A DNA stretch of 64,000 nucleotides from an uncultured Clostridia bacterium (lineage in GTDB: Bacteria; Bacillota; Clostridia; Peptostreptococcales; Anaerovoracaceae), in NCBI GenBank assembly GCA_938034165.1, contig CALHKP010000039.1:1-64000 (forward strand), in the 5' to 3' direction. Position numbers and translations under genes: made by a program. Below are positions 8,291-17,077 of this stretch, one piece after another. The stretch's first letter is position 1, and each line of letters begins with the position of its first letter. Below the pieces are notes generated by a model. It ran no database searches and had not been told where the DNA came from. It saw only the letters and a list, made by a program, of their open reading frames with translations.

Positions 8291-9817
8291 TTATAGGGCT
8301 GAAATATCAAGTTCTTCGTATTTTGCGATAAAAGGCCTTACGATATCTGCGATTTGTCTGCAGCCACCCTCAACGCTGCTTTCGATGTTCAGTGGCATAA
8401 TCGGATCGTGCAGTGATTTGCGCAGGAGAAGCCATCCGTCGGTATCCGGAGAATCAAAGTTGATACGAACTCCTTCGTAGTTTGGCTCTTCCAGGGAAGC
8501 AAATGATATTTCGCCGGCCTTTACAGCATCTGTAAGTTCAGAAATGATTCTGTCTCCCAGAGCCCCAAAGTCCTCAGCCAGGATAGGGAATCTTACTTCT
8601 CTTGATTCGGCAGGTTTTGCAAGTCCCGAAATCAAAGTTGAAATTCCGCGGCCTTCTTTGTGTAAGAGGGCCGTTTTTATTACAATCTTTGTTGCAAGAT
8701 ATGCACCGTCGTCAAGGAAGTAGTTTTCTTTGTATGCGGCATGACCGGAAGTTTCTATGGCCAGCTGACTGTCTGTACCTTGTTCACAAAGCTCATTTGC
8801 CTTGTTGATAACATTCTTGTATCCTCGTTTGAATCTCAGATGCTTGAGTCCGAGTTCCTGCTCAAGAAAAGCAGTAAGAGGTTTTCCGGTGATGCTGTCA
8901 GTTACAACAGTAGTTCCTGGGAATTTATCTGCAATGAGAGCTGCAGCAAGAGCTACAATGGCATCTCTGTTGATTTCGTTTCCGTGTTCGTCTACGGCAG
9001 AAGCGCGGTCTACATCAGTATCAAAGATAAGACCTAAGTTTGTTTTCGCTTCTGAAACTTTAGCACAGATAGAAGCTATTGCTTCTTTGTTTTCGGGATT
9101 TGGTGCGTGGTTAGGGAAGCTTCCATCAGGTTCTAGGAATTGTGATGATGAAACGTCAGCACCCAGTGGTTCCAATACATGACTTGCATAAAATCCGCCG
9201 GCACCGTTACCTGCGTCTACAGTGATGGAAAGTCCCTTGAGTGGCTTGTCTCCGTCACCCACATTTTCTGTAATCAGACTTCTGAGGTGTTTGCAGTAAA
9301 CACTCATTAGGTCAACTTCTGTTACATTGTCTTCTGCGTGAGCAGGCATAAGTCTTCCGAGAATAGAATTGGATTCAGCAAAGTTGATGATGTCAGCGAT
9401 GTCTGCTTTGTCCAAGCCGCCATTTGCATCGAAGAATTTCATTCCGTTTCTGTTCATAGGAAGATGGCTTGCTGTAATCATTACGGAGCCGTCACACTTG
9501 AATTCCGGGAAAACAGTTGCCATAAACATTGCAGGGGTTGAAGCAAGCCCGCAAACGAGAATCTTGCATCCGTATCCGGAAAGGGCATTTGCAAAAGCCT
9601 GTTCCAGAGCAGGGCCTGAAAGTCTTGAATCTCTTCCCACTGCAACCGAAAGCTCAGAAGGAGCCTTGCCTGTCTTGAGAGTCAGAAGGTAGAGAAATCC
9701 CTTAGCCAGTCTTTCGACTGCTTCTTCTGTAAGATTGATAGTTTCTCCGGGTATATTATCCATAGCAATGCCTCTGATATCACTGCCGTTTTGGAGCTTG
9801 GAATAATCGTATTTCAT
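8291..9817 (-). CDS. Phosphomannomutase/phosphoglucomutase family protein
   Basis: The product (508 aa) belongs to the alpha-D-phosphohexomutase superfamily, which moves phosphate between the 1 and 6 positions of hexoses. The catalytic serine loop is TASHLP (Ser117), where most members have TASHNP. The metal-binding loop is DTDVDR (Asp266, 268, 270) in place of the common DGDADR. The sugar-binding loop is ETSGHAAYKENYFLDDG. These variants belong to a recognisable subgroup and all catalytic residues remain. AGAGGTG lies just upstream of the ATG. Substrate preference (glucose, mannose or glucosamine) cannot be read from sequence. Confidence 0.88.
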   Translation of the reverse strand: MKYDYSKLQNGSDIRGIAMDNIPGETINLTEEAVERLAKGFLYLLTLKTGKAPSELSVAVGRDSRLSGPALEQAFANALSGYGCKILVCGLASTPAMFMATVFPEFKCDGSVMITASHLPMNRNGMKFFDANGGLDKADIADIINFAESNSILGRLMPAHAEDNVTEVDLMSVYCKHLRSLITENVGDGDKPLKGLSITVDAGNGAGGFYASHVLEPLGADVSSSQFLEPDGSFPNHAPNPENKEAIASICAKVSEAKTNLGLIFDTDVDRASAVDEHGNEINRDAIVALAAALIADKFPGTTVVTDSITGKPLTAFLEQELGLKHLRFKRGYKNVINKANELCEQGTDSQLAIETSGHAAYKENYFLDDGAYLATKIVIKTALLHKEGRGISTLISGLAKPAESREVRFPILAEDFGALGDRIISELTDAVKAGEISFASLEEPNYEGVRINFDSPDTDGWLLLRKSLHDPIMPLNIESSVEGGCRQIADIVRPFIAKYEELDISAL

Positions 9818-9985
9818 TGGTCACCTCTGTATATATAATTGTAAATCTAATAGCCTTATCTCTTAATTATATTTCACTTGGATAAAGTCTGCAAGGGATA
9901 TTGTGAGAATAGAAAAGATAGTGTAGAATATAAAAAGCGGAAGGCCTTTGCCAAAAGCAAGAAGACAGACAGGAGAAAATCAGTC

Positions 9986-10738
9986 ATGAAAGAGAAAAAA
10001 GAAAAGAAGAAATCAGGAATCTTGTACAAGATAGTAATGACGATTCTGATATGCATAATCATCTTTAGCGGAGTCAAACTGGGCAAGATTTTTTATGAAT
10101 ACTATAAAGGGAGCAAAGTATATGACGGCATAGCAGACCTTGCCGGAGTTGCCGACGGAATGGATGTAAAAATCAATTGGGAGGCACTGGAAAAGGAAAA
10201 CCCTGACATAGTTGCATGGCTATATTGCAAGGATACAGTAATCAACTATCCGGTGGTTCAGGGAACAGATAATACCTTCTACCTGAACAGAATGTTTAAC
10301 AAAGACTGGAACGTAAAAGGAACACTCTTCGTGGACTACAGAGATGAGGCTCCGTTTGAGAATTTCAATACAGTGATTTACGGTCACAGGATGAAAGACG
10401 GAAGCATGTTCAAATGCCTCGGAGAGTACAGAGATACAGAAGGATATTACAAAAAACACAAGAAAATGAAACTCTACACCAAAGAGAAAAAGTATGAACT
10501 CCAGCTCTTCGGCGCAGCAACCATACCTTCAGACAGCGAAATGTATGACATGTGGCTGACAGAGGATGGGGAAAAACAGGAATACATAAACTGGATTTTA
10601 GAAAACAATGAGATACCGGGATATGACGGCTCTGTTCAGGTCAGCTCCTCAGACAAGCTGGTAATGCTGAGCACATGCACATACGAATTTGAAAATGCAA
10701 GACTGTGCGTGTGGGGAAAACTTGTAGAGAAGGAATAG
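9986..10738 (+). CDS. srtB: Class B sortase
   Basis: The product (250 aa) is a membrane-anchored transpeptidase that attaches proteins to peptidoglycan. A lysine-rich N-terminus and one membrane segment (about 13-33) are followed by the sortase barrel. The active site shows His134 (YGHRM), Cys231 (LSTCTYEF) and Arg239 (NARLCVWG). The ATG at 9986 with AGGAGA upstream is preferred to an in-frame TTG at 9878, which lacks a binding site. No sortase substrate gene is next to it, so its target lies elsewhere. The class B assignment follows from the N-terminal anchor and the central helix insert. Confidence 0.92.
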   Translation: MKEKKEKKKSGILYKIVMTILICIIIFSGVKLGKIFYEYYKGSKVYDGIADLAGVADGMDVKINWEALEKENPDIVAWLYCKDTVINYPVVQGTDNTFYLNRMFNKDWNVKGTLFVDYRDEAPFENFNTVIYGHRMKDGSMFKCLGEYRDTEGYYKKHKKMKLYTKEKKYELQLFGAATIPSDSEMYDMWLTEDGEKQEYINWILENNEIPGYDGSVQVSSSDKLVMLSTCTYEFENARLCVWGKLVEKE

Positions 10739-10788
10739 ATTAAAATATTTGGAAACAAGCGTGTTACACTGAGTATAATTGATAAATG

Positions 10789-10836
10789 AAGGGACTTTTG
10801 CACCAACAGAAAAAACTGTTAATGCAAAAGTCCCTT
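10789..10836. terminator. Long bidirectional terminator hairpin
   Basis: Arms 10789-10802 and 10823-10836 pair perfectly over 14 bp. The loop holds a second small stem (10805-10809 with 10816-10820). T or A tracts flank both sides. It separates the converging sortase gene and the small unknown gene and probably terminates both. Confidence 0.8.
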
Positions 10837-10855
10837 TTATGTGGCAAAGACCGGA

Positions 10856-11173
10856 TTATTCTTCTTGTTCTTCCAATTGTTTAGCAACTTCTTTCCAATA
10901 ATCTTTTAGCATATCAAGTATGAGTTTTGCATCCTGAAGTTCTGTTTCGGGATTATATTCTTGCATCTCACTGAAGGTGCCCGAATCACTTACAATTCCT
11001 AACAGCCATTTTCCAAGAAGTGACTTTTTGTATTTGAAAATCAGGCACTCTATGCCGTCTTCATCCGTGAACGAGTTGGTGTACTCTATTTTTCTTGGTC
11101 TGTGCCCTAATTCCTGCGGATCTGCTAACCAGCTTTCCATTTCTAACATTGCTTGTTCGATCTTGTTTTCCAT
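10856..11173 (-). CDS. Hypothetical protein (105 aa)
   Basis: The product is a small, acidic, soluble protein with no signal or membrane segment. It begins with a helical stretch (MENKIEQAMLEMESWL), has a central strand-rich part around IECLIFKYKKS, and ends in a charged helix ending EEQEE. I do not recognise it. The candidate ribosome binding site (GAAAGACGGG) is weak. It lies between a sortase gene and two immunity-like genes, in a stretch visibly richer in A and T than the neighbourhood, so it may be part of the same accessory patch. Reading-frame length and the terminator placed after its stop codon support it as a gene. Confidence 0.55.
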   Translation of the reverse strand: MENKIEQAMLEMESWLADPQELGHRPRKIEYTNSFTDEDGIECLIFKYKKSLLGKWLLGIVSDSGTFSEMQEYNPETELQDAKLILDMLKDYWKEVAKQLEEQEE

Positions 11174-11335
11174 TTTAATTTACCCGTCTTTCAATTAACC
11201 AAAGAATCTGTTGATATGCACAGTATAACATATATCTATGAAAAATTCATAAAAAATAGCTGTACAAATTAGGAATTTTACTGTATTATTGTGATAATGA
11301 AAATTCAGAAGATTCACCTTAACGACTGAGTTTAG

Positions 11336-11500
11336 CGATATTTAGTCGTTGTAGCCGTGGCATCGAAATCGAAAGTCACGGCTGAAGTAAAATCGGTAGA
11401 ACATGTAAGGCTGAAAGAAGCTGTAAAGGGCTATAAAAATAGAATAGATTTTAAATATGAAACTAGATGTGTAGGAGGAGTTGCTTTATGGGTAATATAA
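11336..11500 (+). pseudogene. Possible 3' remnant of a gene upstream of the immunity-like genes
   Basis: An open frame of about 54 codons runs from just after a stop (11333-11335) to TAA at 11498-11500. It encodes charged residues such as KVTAEVKSVEHVRLKEAV and overlaps the next start by 13 bases. It has no ribosome binding site; a GTG at 11357 is the only possible start. The position directly before an immunity-like gene is where a toxin gene would end, so a decayed toxin tail is one reading. Against it, the same bases hold two dyads (for example GCCGTG at 11354-11359 with CACGGC at 11377-11382), so this may be untranslated leader. Confidence 0.25.
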
Positions 11501-12018
11501 AGGCATATGCGGTTTATGGCTTCGTAAATAATGAAAAAGAAGAATGGATTAAGCGTATAGAAAATTTTAATAAAATATGTGAAATACTGGGGATAAAAGC
11601 TAATAGGTGTTCAGTATTTAGCGCGAAAGATAACAATATACAATCTCTAAGAGGTTTAGAAAATAAAATAGGAAAGCTTTATCAAAAAGGAGACGTTGTA
11701 GACGGCATGGAGTTCTATCTGCTACCGGAAAACTTTACTACAATTATCTTTGATTTTGCAGTGACTATATCTTGCAATGGCGGTTCAGAGGGATACTGTG
11801 CTGTGATGCTAAATACAAAATATAGCAATTATTATAGCTCCCATATAAATGAAAATGAACTTATAAAAGTCTTAAAAGAGAATATTGAACCAAGAAGTGG
11901 AGAAATATTTGAAATGGATATCAAAGAGTGCCCGGGTAGCTATATTTTCAGGCATGAAAGTGATTATGAGTATATGGATGAAGACTTTACATCTCTAAAT
12001 ATTATACGTGAAATTTAG
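11488..12018 (+). CDS. Unknown protein, immunity-like by context
   Basis: The product (176 aa) is soluble and acidic, with no signal peptide or membrane segment. The start ATG at 11488 has a perfect AGGAGG nine bases upstream, which is better than the in-frame ATG at 11467. I do not recognise a family. The gene is AT-rich, uses ATA and AAA codons freely and stands next to an Imm26-like gene, all typical of polymorphic-toxin immunity genes. No toxin gene is intact nearby. The immunity role is inference from context only. Confidence 0.5.
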   Translation: MGNIKAYAVYGFVNNEKEEWIKRIENFNKICEILGIKANRCSVFSAKDNNIQSLRGLENKIGKLYQKGDVVDGMEFYLLPENFTTIIFDFAVTISCNGGSEGYCAVMLNTKYSNYYSSHINENELIKVLKENIEPRSGEIFEMDIKECPGSYIFRHESDYEYMDEDFTSLNIIREI

Positions 12019-12058
12019 GAGACGCAATATGTTGAAAAAAATGGAGGTATTTTAAAAG

Positions 12059-13033
12059 ATGGGTTATAAAATTAATACAGAACTGCCGATGTTGAAGAGA
12101 GAAGATTACTTTAAAAATGGTTTTGTTGGGCCAGAGCTGAACTTTATAAAAAGAACCAGGCCTAAACTAGCCAAAGGGGATGTGTTTGCTCTTAACTTGT
12201 TTGAGGATGTGTTCTTTTACGGTGTGGTTCTACATGTCGATCCCAGAGAAGATCGGTGGCATGTAGGAGACGTTTTTATTTGTGTTCTGAAAAAATACAC
12301 TATTGGCCTCGATAAGGATATTTGCATTGAGGCTATCCAAAAAAACGATGTACTATGTTTGCCTCCATGTACTCACATACGTTTATGGCGCCAGGGTTAT
12401 CTTATAAATATTGGATACAATGTAGCAGATGGAATTGATTTCACATATGGAATCCAATCACATAGCCTAAAATCTAAATGTGGAGTTGTCGATGAATCCG
12501 GAGAAGAAATGGATTTTATACCTGATATCATCGGAGATTCTGGATTTACACTTGACAATGGAGTGTGTAACCGCATGATGCTTGCGATTTTAGATGATAA
12601 TTCTTTTTTGGATACAGAAACTAAATACAGATTCAATGAGTATATGTATAACCTCATAAATAAGAAAGAAGAACCTATAGATGTGGAGAGTTTAACAGGA
12701 TTTGACAGAGAAATATATCCATTCACTTTTTCAAAAGCACATAGCCGCAGATTCGAAGTTATGCTAACTAAATTTGAAGAGTTGGAATATCTGTTTGAAG
12801 GAACTCTTGGTGAAGGCGGCGGATACGATTGGGCAAGCATTTTCAAGCTTTATATAAAGGAGAATTATCCGGAAGATAGGAAAAGAATAAAATTCGATCC
12901 GGAAGCAGAGATGTTTTATATGTACTCTTCTAATGAAGAATTGTTAAAGGAAATATTATCTAAAGTTTGCGCTGAGATTAAAGAGAATAAGCTGAAGAAC
13001 TACATTTCCAGGATTAAGTTTGAAATGATTTAA
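12059..13033 (+). CDS. Imm26-like immunity protein candidate
   Basis: The product (324 aa) has an N-terminal segment, KLAKGDVFALNLFEDVFFYGVVLH (split here: KLAKGDVFALNL then FEDVFFYGVVLH), resembling the beta-barrel core of the Imm26 immunity family. That family protects cells from contact-dependent or secreted polymorphic toxins. The C-terminal half, from about residue 165, does not match anything I recognise. GGAGG lies 11 bases before the ATG. It follows the preceding unknown gene by 40 bases, and both are AT-rich compared with neighbours, suggesting transfer. The Imm26 match is by eye and moderate. Confidence 0.5.
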   Translation: MGYKINTELPMLKREDYFKNGFVGPELNFIKRTRPKLAKGDVFALNLFEDVFFYGVVLHVDPREDRWHVGDVFICVLKKYTIGLDKDICIEAIQKNDVLCLPPCTHIRLWRQGYLINIGYNVADGIDFTYGIQSHSLKSKCGVVDESGEEMDFIPDIIGDSGFTLDNGVCNRMMLAILDDNSFLDTETKYRFNEYMYNLINKKEEPIDVESLTGFDREIYPFTFSKAHSRRFEVMLTKFEELEYLFEGTLGEGGGYDWASIFKLYIKENYPEDRKRIKFDPEAEMFYMYSSNEELLKEILSKVCAEIKENKLKNYISRIKFEMI

Positions 13034-13053
13034 AATCACATAATGCATGACTG

Positions 13054-13090
13054 AAAAAAGGGCTGCGATTTGCAGCCCTTTTAGAATGTC
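13054..13090. terminator. Bidirectional terminator, copy A of a 37-base duplicate
   Basis: Stem 13057-13066 pairs with 13072-13081 around a 5-base loop, flanked by A6 on the left and T4 on the right. It lies between converging genes. The 37 bases are identical to 20721-20757. Read on the minus strand it follows the phosphoribosyltransferase stop codon. Confidence 0.85.
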
Positions 13091-13109
13091 CGAAGTTTCG
13101 GATGTTGAA

Positions 13110-13664
13110 CTATTCTTTTATTGTTCCGTCGGCGTTGAAGAGCGGAAGTTTTTCCAGGAAGATTATATCATCTCTGTCTGCTGCATCGCCCTCTGCGAGA
13201 ACTGTTGCTTTTCCGACTATGTTTCCACCAACTTGATTAACAAGAGTTTCCAGTGATTTGAGGGATTCTCCTGTGCTGATTACATCGTCTACAATCAGGA
13301 TTCTTTTGCCTTTCATCATTTCGGCTTCTTTCTGGCCGAGGCAAAGTGTCTGAATATGATCTGTAGTAATTGAGTTAACTTCTGTTGAGATTACATTTTG
13401 CATATAAAGCTTAGGAGCTTTTCTTGCCACGATGTAGTCATCTGTTCCTGCCTGTCTTGCCATTTCGTAAGCAAGGGGAATTCCTTTGGATTCGGCAGTG
13501 ATGATAACATCGAATTCCGGTGAACGTTTGAGAAGCTCTTCAGCTGCTGCCTTTGTTATTTCTACATCGCTGAACATGATAAATGCTGCGATATAAAGTT
13601 CATCATTGATTGGACAAAGAGGAAGCTGTCTTTTCAGTCCTGCTATAGTCATTTCATGAAACAT
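13110..13664 (-). CDS. Purine phosphoribosyltransferase family protein
   Basis: The product (184 aa) is a type I phosphoribosyltransferase that would salvage a purine base with PRPP. The PRPP loop is RILIVDDVISTGES at about residues 118-131, and a PPi-binding-type stretch VIITAESKGIPLAYEMA lies earlier. It is transcribed after the NCS2 permease (60-base gap), which supports a purine uptake-and-salvage pair. The sequence resembles adenine-type more than classical Xpt enzymes, but the base cannot be settled by eye. A strong terminator follows. Confidence 0.8.
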   Translation of the reverse strand: MFHEMTIAGLKRQLPLCPINDELYIAAFIMFSDVEITKAAAEELLKRSPEFDVIITAESKGIPLAYEMARQAGTDDYIVARKAPKLYMQNVISTEVNSITTDHIQTLCLGQKEAEMMKGKRILIVDDVISTGESLKSLETLVNQVGGNIVGKATVLAEGDAADRDDIIFLEKLPLFNADGTIKE

Positions 13665-13724
13665 GATATTTTCCTTTCCGGTATATAACCAAACTGCATA
13701 ACCAGAGTCACAAAGGCTCAGAGT

Positions 13725-15092
13725 TTAGCCAAGCTGTATAATCTGAGTTACAAGTCTCAGAAGGAAGAGTACGAATGAAATCCACATAACTGCAGGGACT
13801 TCTTTTGTTTTTCCTGTTACTACCTTGAGTACAACCCATGCAATGATACCAAACATGATACCGTTTGCAATTGAGTATGAGAATGGCATCATGATGATTG
13901 CAAGGAATCCGCCGAGAACATCAGCGATATCTCCGTCAAATTCCATGTTCTTAACTGAGCTCATCATCAGAAGACCTACCCATACAAGAGCCGGAGTTGT
14001 AGCAAATCCTGGGATTGCAAGGAAGATTGGTGAGAAGAACAGTGAAATTGCAAACAGTACAGCTGTTGTTGCAGCAGTAAGACCTGTTCTTCCTCCGTTT
14101 GCAACACCAGCACTTGATTCAACGTAGCTTGTTACAGTTGATGTACCCATACATGAACCAACAATAGTTCCGAATGCGTCTGCAAGAAGAGCGCCTTTTG
14201 CGTTTGGAAGATTTCCATCTTCGTCAAGAAGATTACCCTTAGCAGCTACACCGATAAGTGTTCCTACTGTATCGAAAAGGTCTACGAACAGGAATGAGAA
14301 TACGATGATAGCAAATTCCAGAACGTGCTGACCGATCCATCCAAAGTCAAATGCAAACATTTCAGGAGCTTTTGGAATGAAGCTTGCGCCTGAGAAGCTT
14401 GGGAACAGTGAGTACTGAGCTGCTTCGATGTCAACTACGTACCAGCCTGTTGCCTGTGCGATCATTCCAAGTACCCATGTTACCAGGATACCGATTAGAA
14501 GGTAGCCTTGAACGTTGAAGTGGTAAAGTGTTGCTACAAGTAAAAGTCCGATCATAGCAAGTACAAACTGTGGTGTTCCAACGTGTCCCAGGTCTACAAG
14601 AGTTGCATCGCTTCCGATGATGATGCCTGCGCCTTTTAGACCAACGATTGTGATGAACAGACCGATACCTGCTGTGATACCGTATTTTAGGTTAGTAGGA
14701 ACGTCGTTAACCAGCTTTTCTCTGAAGTTGCAGAATGACAGCAGAACGAAGATAATACCTTCGCAGAGAACAGCAGCAAGTGCGATTCTCCAAGGGTCGT
14801 TGATGCCCTGCGCAATCATAGGTCCGCAAACTGAGTAAGCAAAGTATGCGTTAAGTCCCATACCTGAAGCAAGTGCTACAGGATAGTTAGCAAAGAATGC
14901 CATGAACAGTGTTGCAAGTGTTGCAGATACGGCAGTAGCTGTAAATACAGCAGCGCTGTCCATTCCTGCAGCTGAAAGAATATTAGGGTTTACAGCAAGG
15001 ATGTAAACCATGGATAAGAACGTAGTAGCACCGGCGATAATTTCTGTTTTTACGTCGGTACCATGTTCTTTTAGCTTAAATAGTTTTTCCAT
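13725..15092 (-). CDS. NCS2 family purine permease
   Basis: The product (455 aa) is a multi-span nucleobase permease of the AzgA/PbuG-like branch. It shows the ATTFLSMVYILAVNP start, the ANYPVALASGMGLNAYFAY signature and the FDTVGTLIGVA motif. Three in-frame ATG codons are possible. That at 15092 is chosen because AAAGGAG lies about 11 bases upstream, whereas the ATG at 15101 is only two bases from it. A promoter with TTGAAA (15174-15179) and TATAAT (15152-15157), read on the minus strand with a 16-base spacer, leaves a leader of about 50 bases. That is too short for a purine riboswitch. Confidence 0.87.
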   Translation of the reverse strand: MEKLFKLKEHGTDVKTEIIAGATTFLSMVYILAVNPNILSAAGMDSAAVFTATAVSATLATLFMAFFANYPVALASGMGLNAYFAYSVCGPMIAQGINDPWRIALAAVLCEGIIFVLLSFCNFREKLVNDVPTNLKYGITAGIGLFITIVGLKGAGIIIGSDATLVDLGHVGTPQFVLAMIGLLLVATLYHFNVQGYLLIGILVTWVLGMIAQATGWYVVDIEAAQYSLFPSFSGASFIPKAPEMFAFDFGWIGQHVLEFAIIVFSFLFVDLFDTVGTLIGVAAKGNLLDEDGNLPNAKGALLADAFGTIVGSCMGTSTVTSYVESSAGVANGGRTGLTAATTAVLFAISLFFSPIFLAIPGFATTPALVWVGLLMMSSVKNMEFDGDIADVLGGFLAIIMMPFSYSIANGIMFGIIAWVVLKVVTGKTKEVPAVMWISFVLFLLRLVTQIIQLG

Positions 15093-15151
15093 TTTGAACA
15101 TTTCTCCTTTATGATTTCGTAAATAAATTGGTAACATAACAAACAAGAATA

Positions 15152-15179
15152 ATTATACAGGTTTTGTGGGATTTTTCAA
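15152..15179 (-). promoter_or_regulatory. Promoter of the purine permease operon
   Basis: On the minus strand, TTGAAA (15174-15179) and TATAAT (15152-15157) are separated by 16 bases. The predicted start of transcription lies near 15145, about 50 bases before the ATG. The gap behind it (15180-15335) contains AT-rich sequence and no feature I can name. Confidence 0.6.
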
Positions 15180-15335
15180 AGACTCTGTTGATGGTTTTGT
15201 GAAAAAATATGTACAAAAAACGGTAGGTTCCAAACGTTTTATTTGAAATAACGAATATTTTTTTAAATAACGCAGATGAATGTTCGAATCACTGTGGCAG
15301 GTAAAATCAGGTGTCTTGTCACTTGAACGAAAAAA

Positions 15336-15375
15336 ACGAACTTAGTCAAATGACAATGCATTTTTCTAAGTTCGT
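15336..15375 (-). terminator. Terminator of the eamA-mntP unit
   Basis: Arms 15336-15345 and 15366-15375 pair perfectly over 10 bp with a 20-base loop. On the minus strand a T7 run follows. It lies just past the mntP stop codon. Confidence 0.85.
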
Positions 15376-15392
15376 GATTATACCCGATTGAG

Positions 15393-15977
15393 TTATAAAA
15401 AGCTTTTCACAAATATCTGCAGTCCAATGAAGATAAGAATTATACCGCCGAGGATTTCTGCTTTTCCGGAAAGTCTGGTTCCTGCCTTTTTTCCCATGGA
15501 AAGACCTGTGTAAGAAATAATAAAGGTTACAATTCCAATCAGAATGCAGGCAAGCAGAGCCTTGGTAAGGTTGTAATCGGAAATAGTAAAACCTACAGAA
15601 AGGGCATCTATTGATGTGGCAACTCCCTGAATCGTCAGAGCCTTAAAGTCAAGTGAGAATTTCTCGCCTGACTCCTTTGCCGGGCGGATTCCCTCATAGA
15701 ACATTTTGCCGCCGATATAACCCAGCAGAATCAGTGCAATCCATGGGATGAATTTTTCGAATGCGGTAAACAGCTGTGCAACTGTTGAAACGCAAAACCA
15801 TCCGGTCATGGGCATCAGAAACTGAAAGCCGCAGAAAACACCTGCTATTTTGCACATCTTCTGTTTTTTCATCAAAGGTTCGTTCAGTCCGTCAGCAAGG
15901 GATACGGAAAATGCGTCCATTGCCAGCCCGATTCCCAGCATGATACTTGTGGAAAAAAACGAAATTCCAAGTTCCAT
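15393..15977 (-). CDS. mntP: Manganese efflux pump MntP
   Basis: The product (194 aa) is a six-span membrane exporter of the MntP/DUF204 family, which lowers cytoplasmic manganese. The two halves show the paired acidic motifs GLAMDAFSVSLADG near the start and TSIDALSVG in the second half, as expected for its internal duplication. It starts three bases after the stop of the EamA gene and so shares its transcript. The ribosome binding site is weak, fitting coupled translation. No manganese-responsive leader is visible upstream of the unit. A DtxR/MntR-type regulator lies about 39 kb away at 54609. Confidence 0.9.
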   Translation of the reverse strand: MELGISFFSTSIMLGIGLAMDAFSVSLADGLNEPLMKKQKMCKIAGVFCGFQFLMPMTGWFCVSTVAQLFTAFEKFIPWIALILLGYIGGKMFYEGIRPAKESGEKFSLDFKALTIQGVATSIDALSVGFTISDYNLTKALLACILIGIVTFIISYTGLSMGKKAGTRLSGKAEILGGIILIFIGLQIFVKSFL

Positions 15978-15980
15978 AAA

Positions 15981-16898
15981 TTATCCGAGTCTCTCTTCCT
16001 TGGATGGCATCTGAGCGATAATAACTGCAACAAAGATGATTATGCAGCCCAGAATTTCTACGATTGAAAGTCTTTCGGAGAAGAATACAACACCTGCAAG
16101 AACTGCGAAAACAGATTCCAGACTCAGAATCAGTGAAGCAGAAGTAGGGTCTGCGTCCTTCTGTGCAACAACCTGAAGTGTATATGCAACACCTGAAGAA
16201 AGAACACCTGTATAAAGTATAGGTCCCCAGCAGCTGAGAATTGCATCCATCTGTGGATTTTCGAATATGAACATCAGGATGCAGTTTGCGATACCTGCAA
16301 CCAGGAACTGTATGCATGACAGTTTGATTCCGTCACATTTAGGTGAGAAATGGTCGATTACCAGAATGTGACATGAGAACATGAATGCACAAAGCAGAAC
16401 AAAGAAATCACCCTTTTCCAGTGTGAAACCGTTGCCTTTGCCTGCCATTGTCAGGAAGTAGAAACCTACAGCTCCGAGGCCTACGCAAAGCCAGAGGATA
16501 GGTTTTACCTTCTTGTGCAGGAACAGCCCAAGAATCGGAACGATTACAATATAAAGAGTTGTGATAAATCCTGCTTTTCCGGCATCTGTGTCGAAGTAAA
16601 GTCCGAACTGCTGAAGAGTCGAAGCAACTCCGAGGAAGAGGCCACACATAATTCCGCCAATGATTAAAGTCTTCTTTTCGGCTGCTTTTTCAATATCTGT
16701 CTTTGGAGCTTCCTGTGAGTTGTTCATCTTAGAGAAAATGATTATTACAGGAATCAGCACAAGTCCTCCGATTACGTTACGAATACCGTTGTAAGTAAAA
16801 GGCTCGAGGACAGTGCCTGCCTTCTGTGCAACGAAGGCCGATCCCCAAATGAAAGCAGTAATAAGAAGCATGATATTACTTTTCATTTTTTTGCTCAT
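15981..16898 (-). CDS. EamA/DMT-family transporter
   Basis: The product (305 aa) has about ten membrane segments arranged as two EamA repeats, the drug/metabolite transporter pattern. The first repeat begins at ITAFIWGSAFVAQKAG, and the second has the matching VAYTLQVVAQKDADPTSASLILSLESVFAVLAG part (split: VAYTLQVVAQKDADPT, SASLILSLESVFAVLAG). Substrates of this family range from amino acids to nucleosides and cannot be predicted. AAAGGAAG lies upstream of the ATG. It leads the two-gene unit with mntP and faces the cobalamin operon across a 179-base AT-rich promoter gap. Confidence 0.85.
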   Translation of the reverse strand: MSKKMKSNIMLLITAFIWGSAFVAQKAGTVLEPFTYNGIRNVIGGLVLIPVIIIFSKMNNSQEAPKTDIEKAAEKKTLIIGGIMCGLFLGVASTLQQFGLYFDTDAGKAGFITTLYIVIVPILGLFLHKKVKPILWLCVGLGAVGFYFLTMAGKGNGFTLEKGDFFVLLCAFMFSCHILVIDHFSPKCDGIKLSCIQFLVAGIANCILMFIFENPQMDAILSCWGPILYTGVLSSGVAYTLQVVAQKDADPTSASLILSLESVFAVLAGVVFFSERLSIVEILGCIIIFVAVIIAQMPSKEERLG

Positions 16899-17077
16899 AA
16901 TTTGTTACTTCCTTTATAATTTTTTAGTATCTCAATTATAATATATAAACTTGCGACTTTACAAGGGACGAAACTTTTTTTTAAAACAAAAATATGATAA
17001 GATAATTGTATTGTGTACAAGTTATGACATTTGACCCGCAGGGAGTCGGGTTTGTAATTGCAATGAGGAGATAAGAG

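Noticed and set aside
15093..15335. Purine riboswitch before the NCS2 permease
   Set aside because: The conserved core words are absent, and the best promoter leaves only about 50 bases of leader.
16921..17077. Cobalamin riboswitch before cobT
   Set aside because: No adenosylcobalamin-box sequence or matching stem was found; only a small ACCCG/CGGGT dyad is present.
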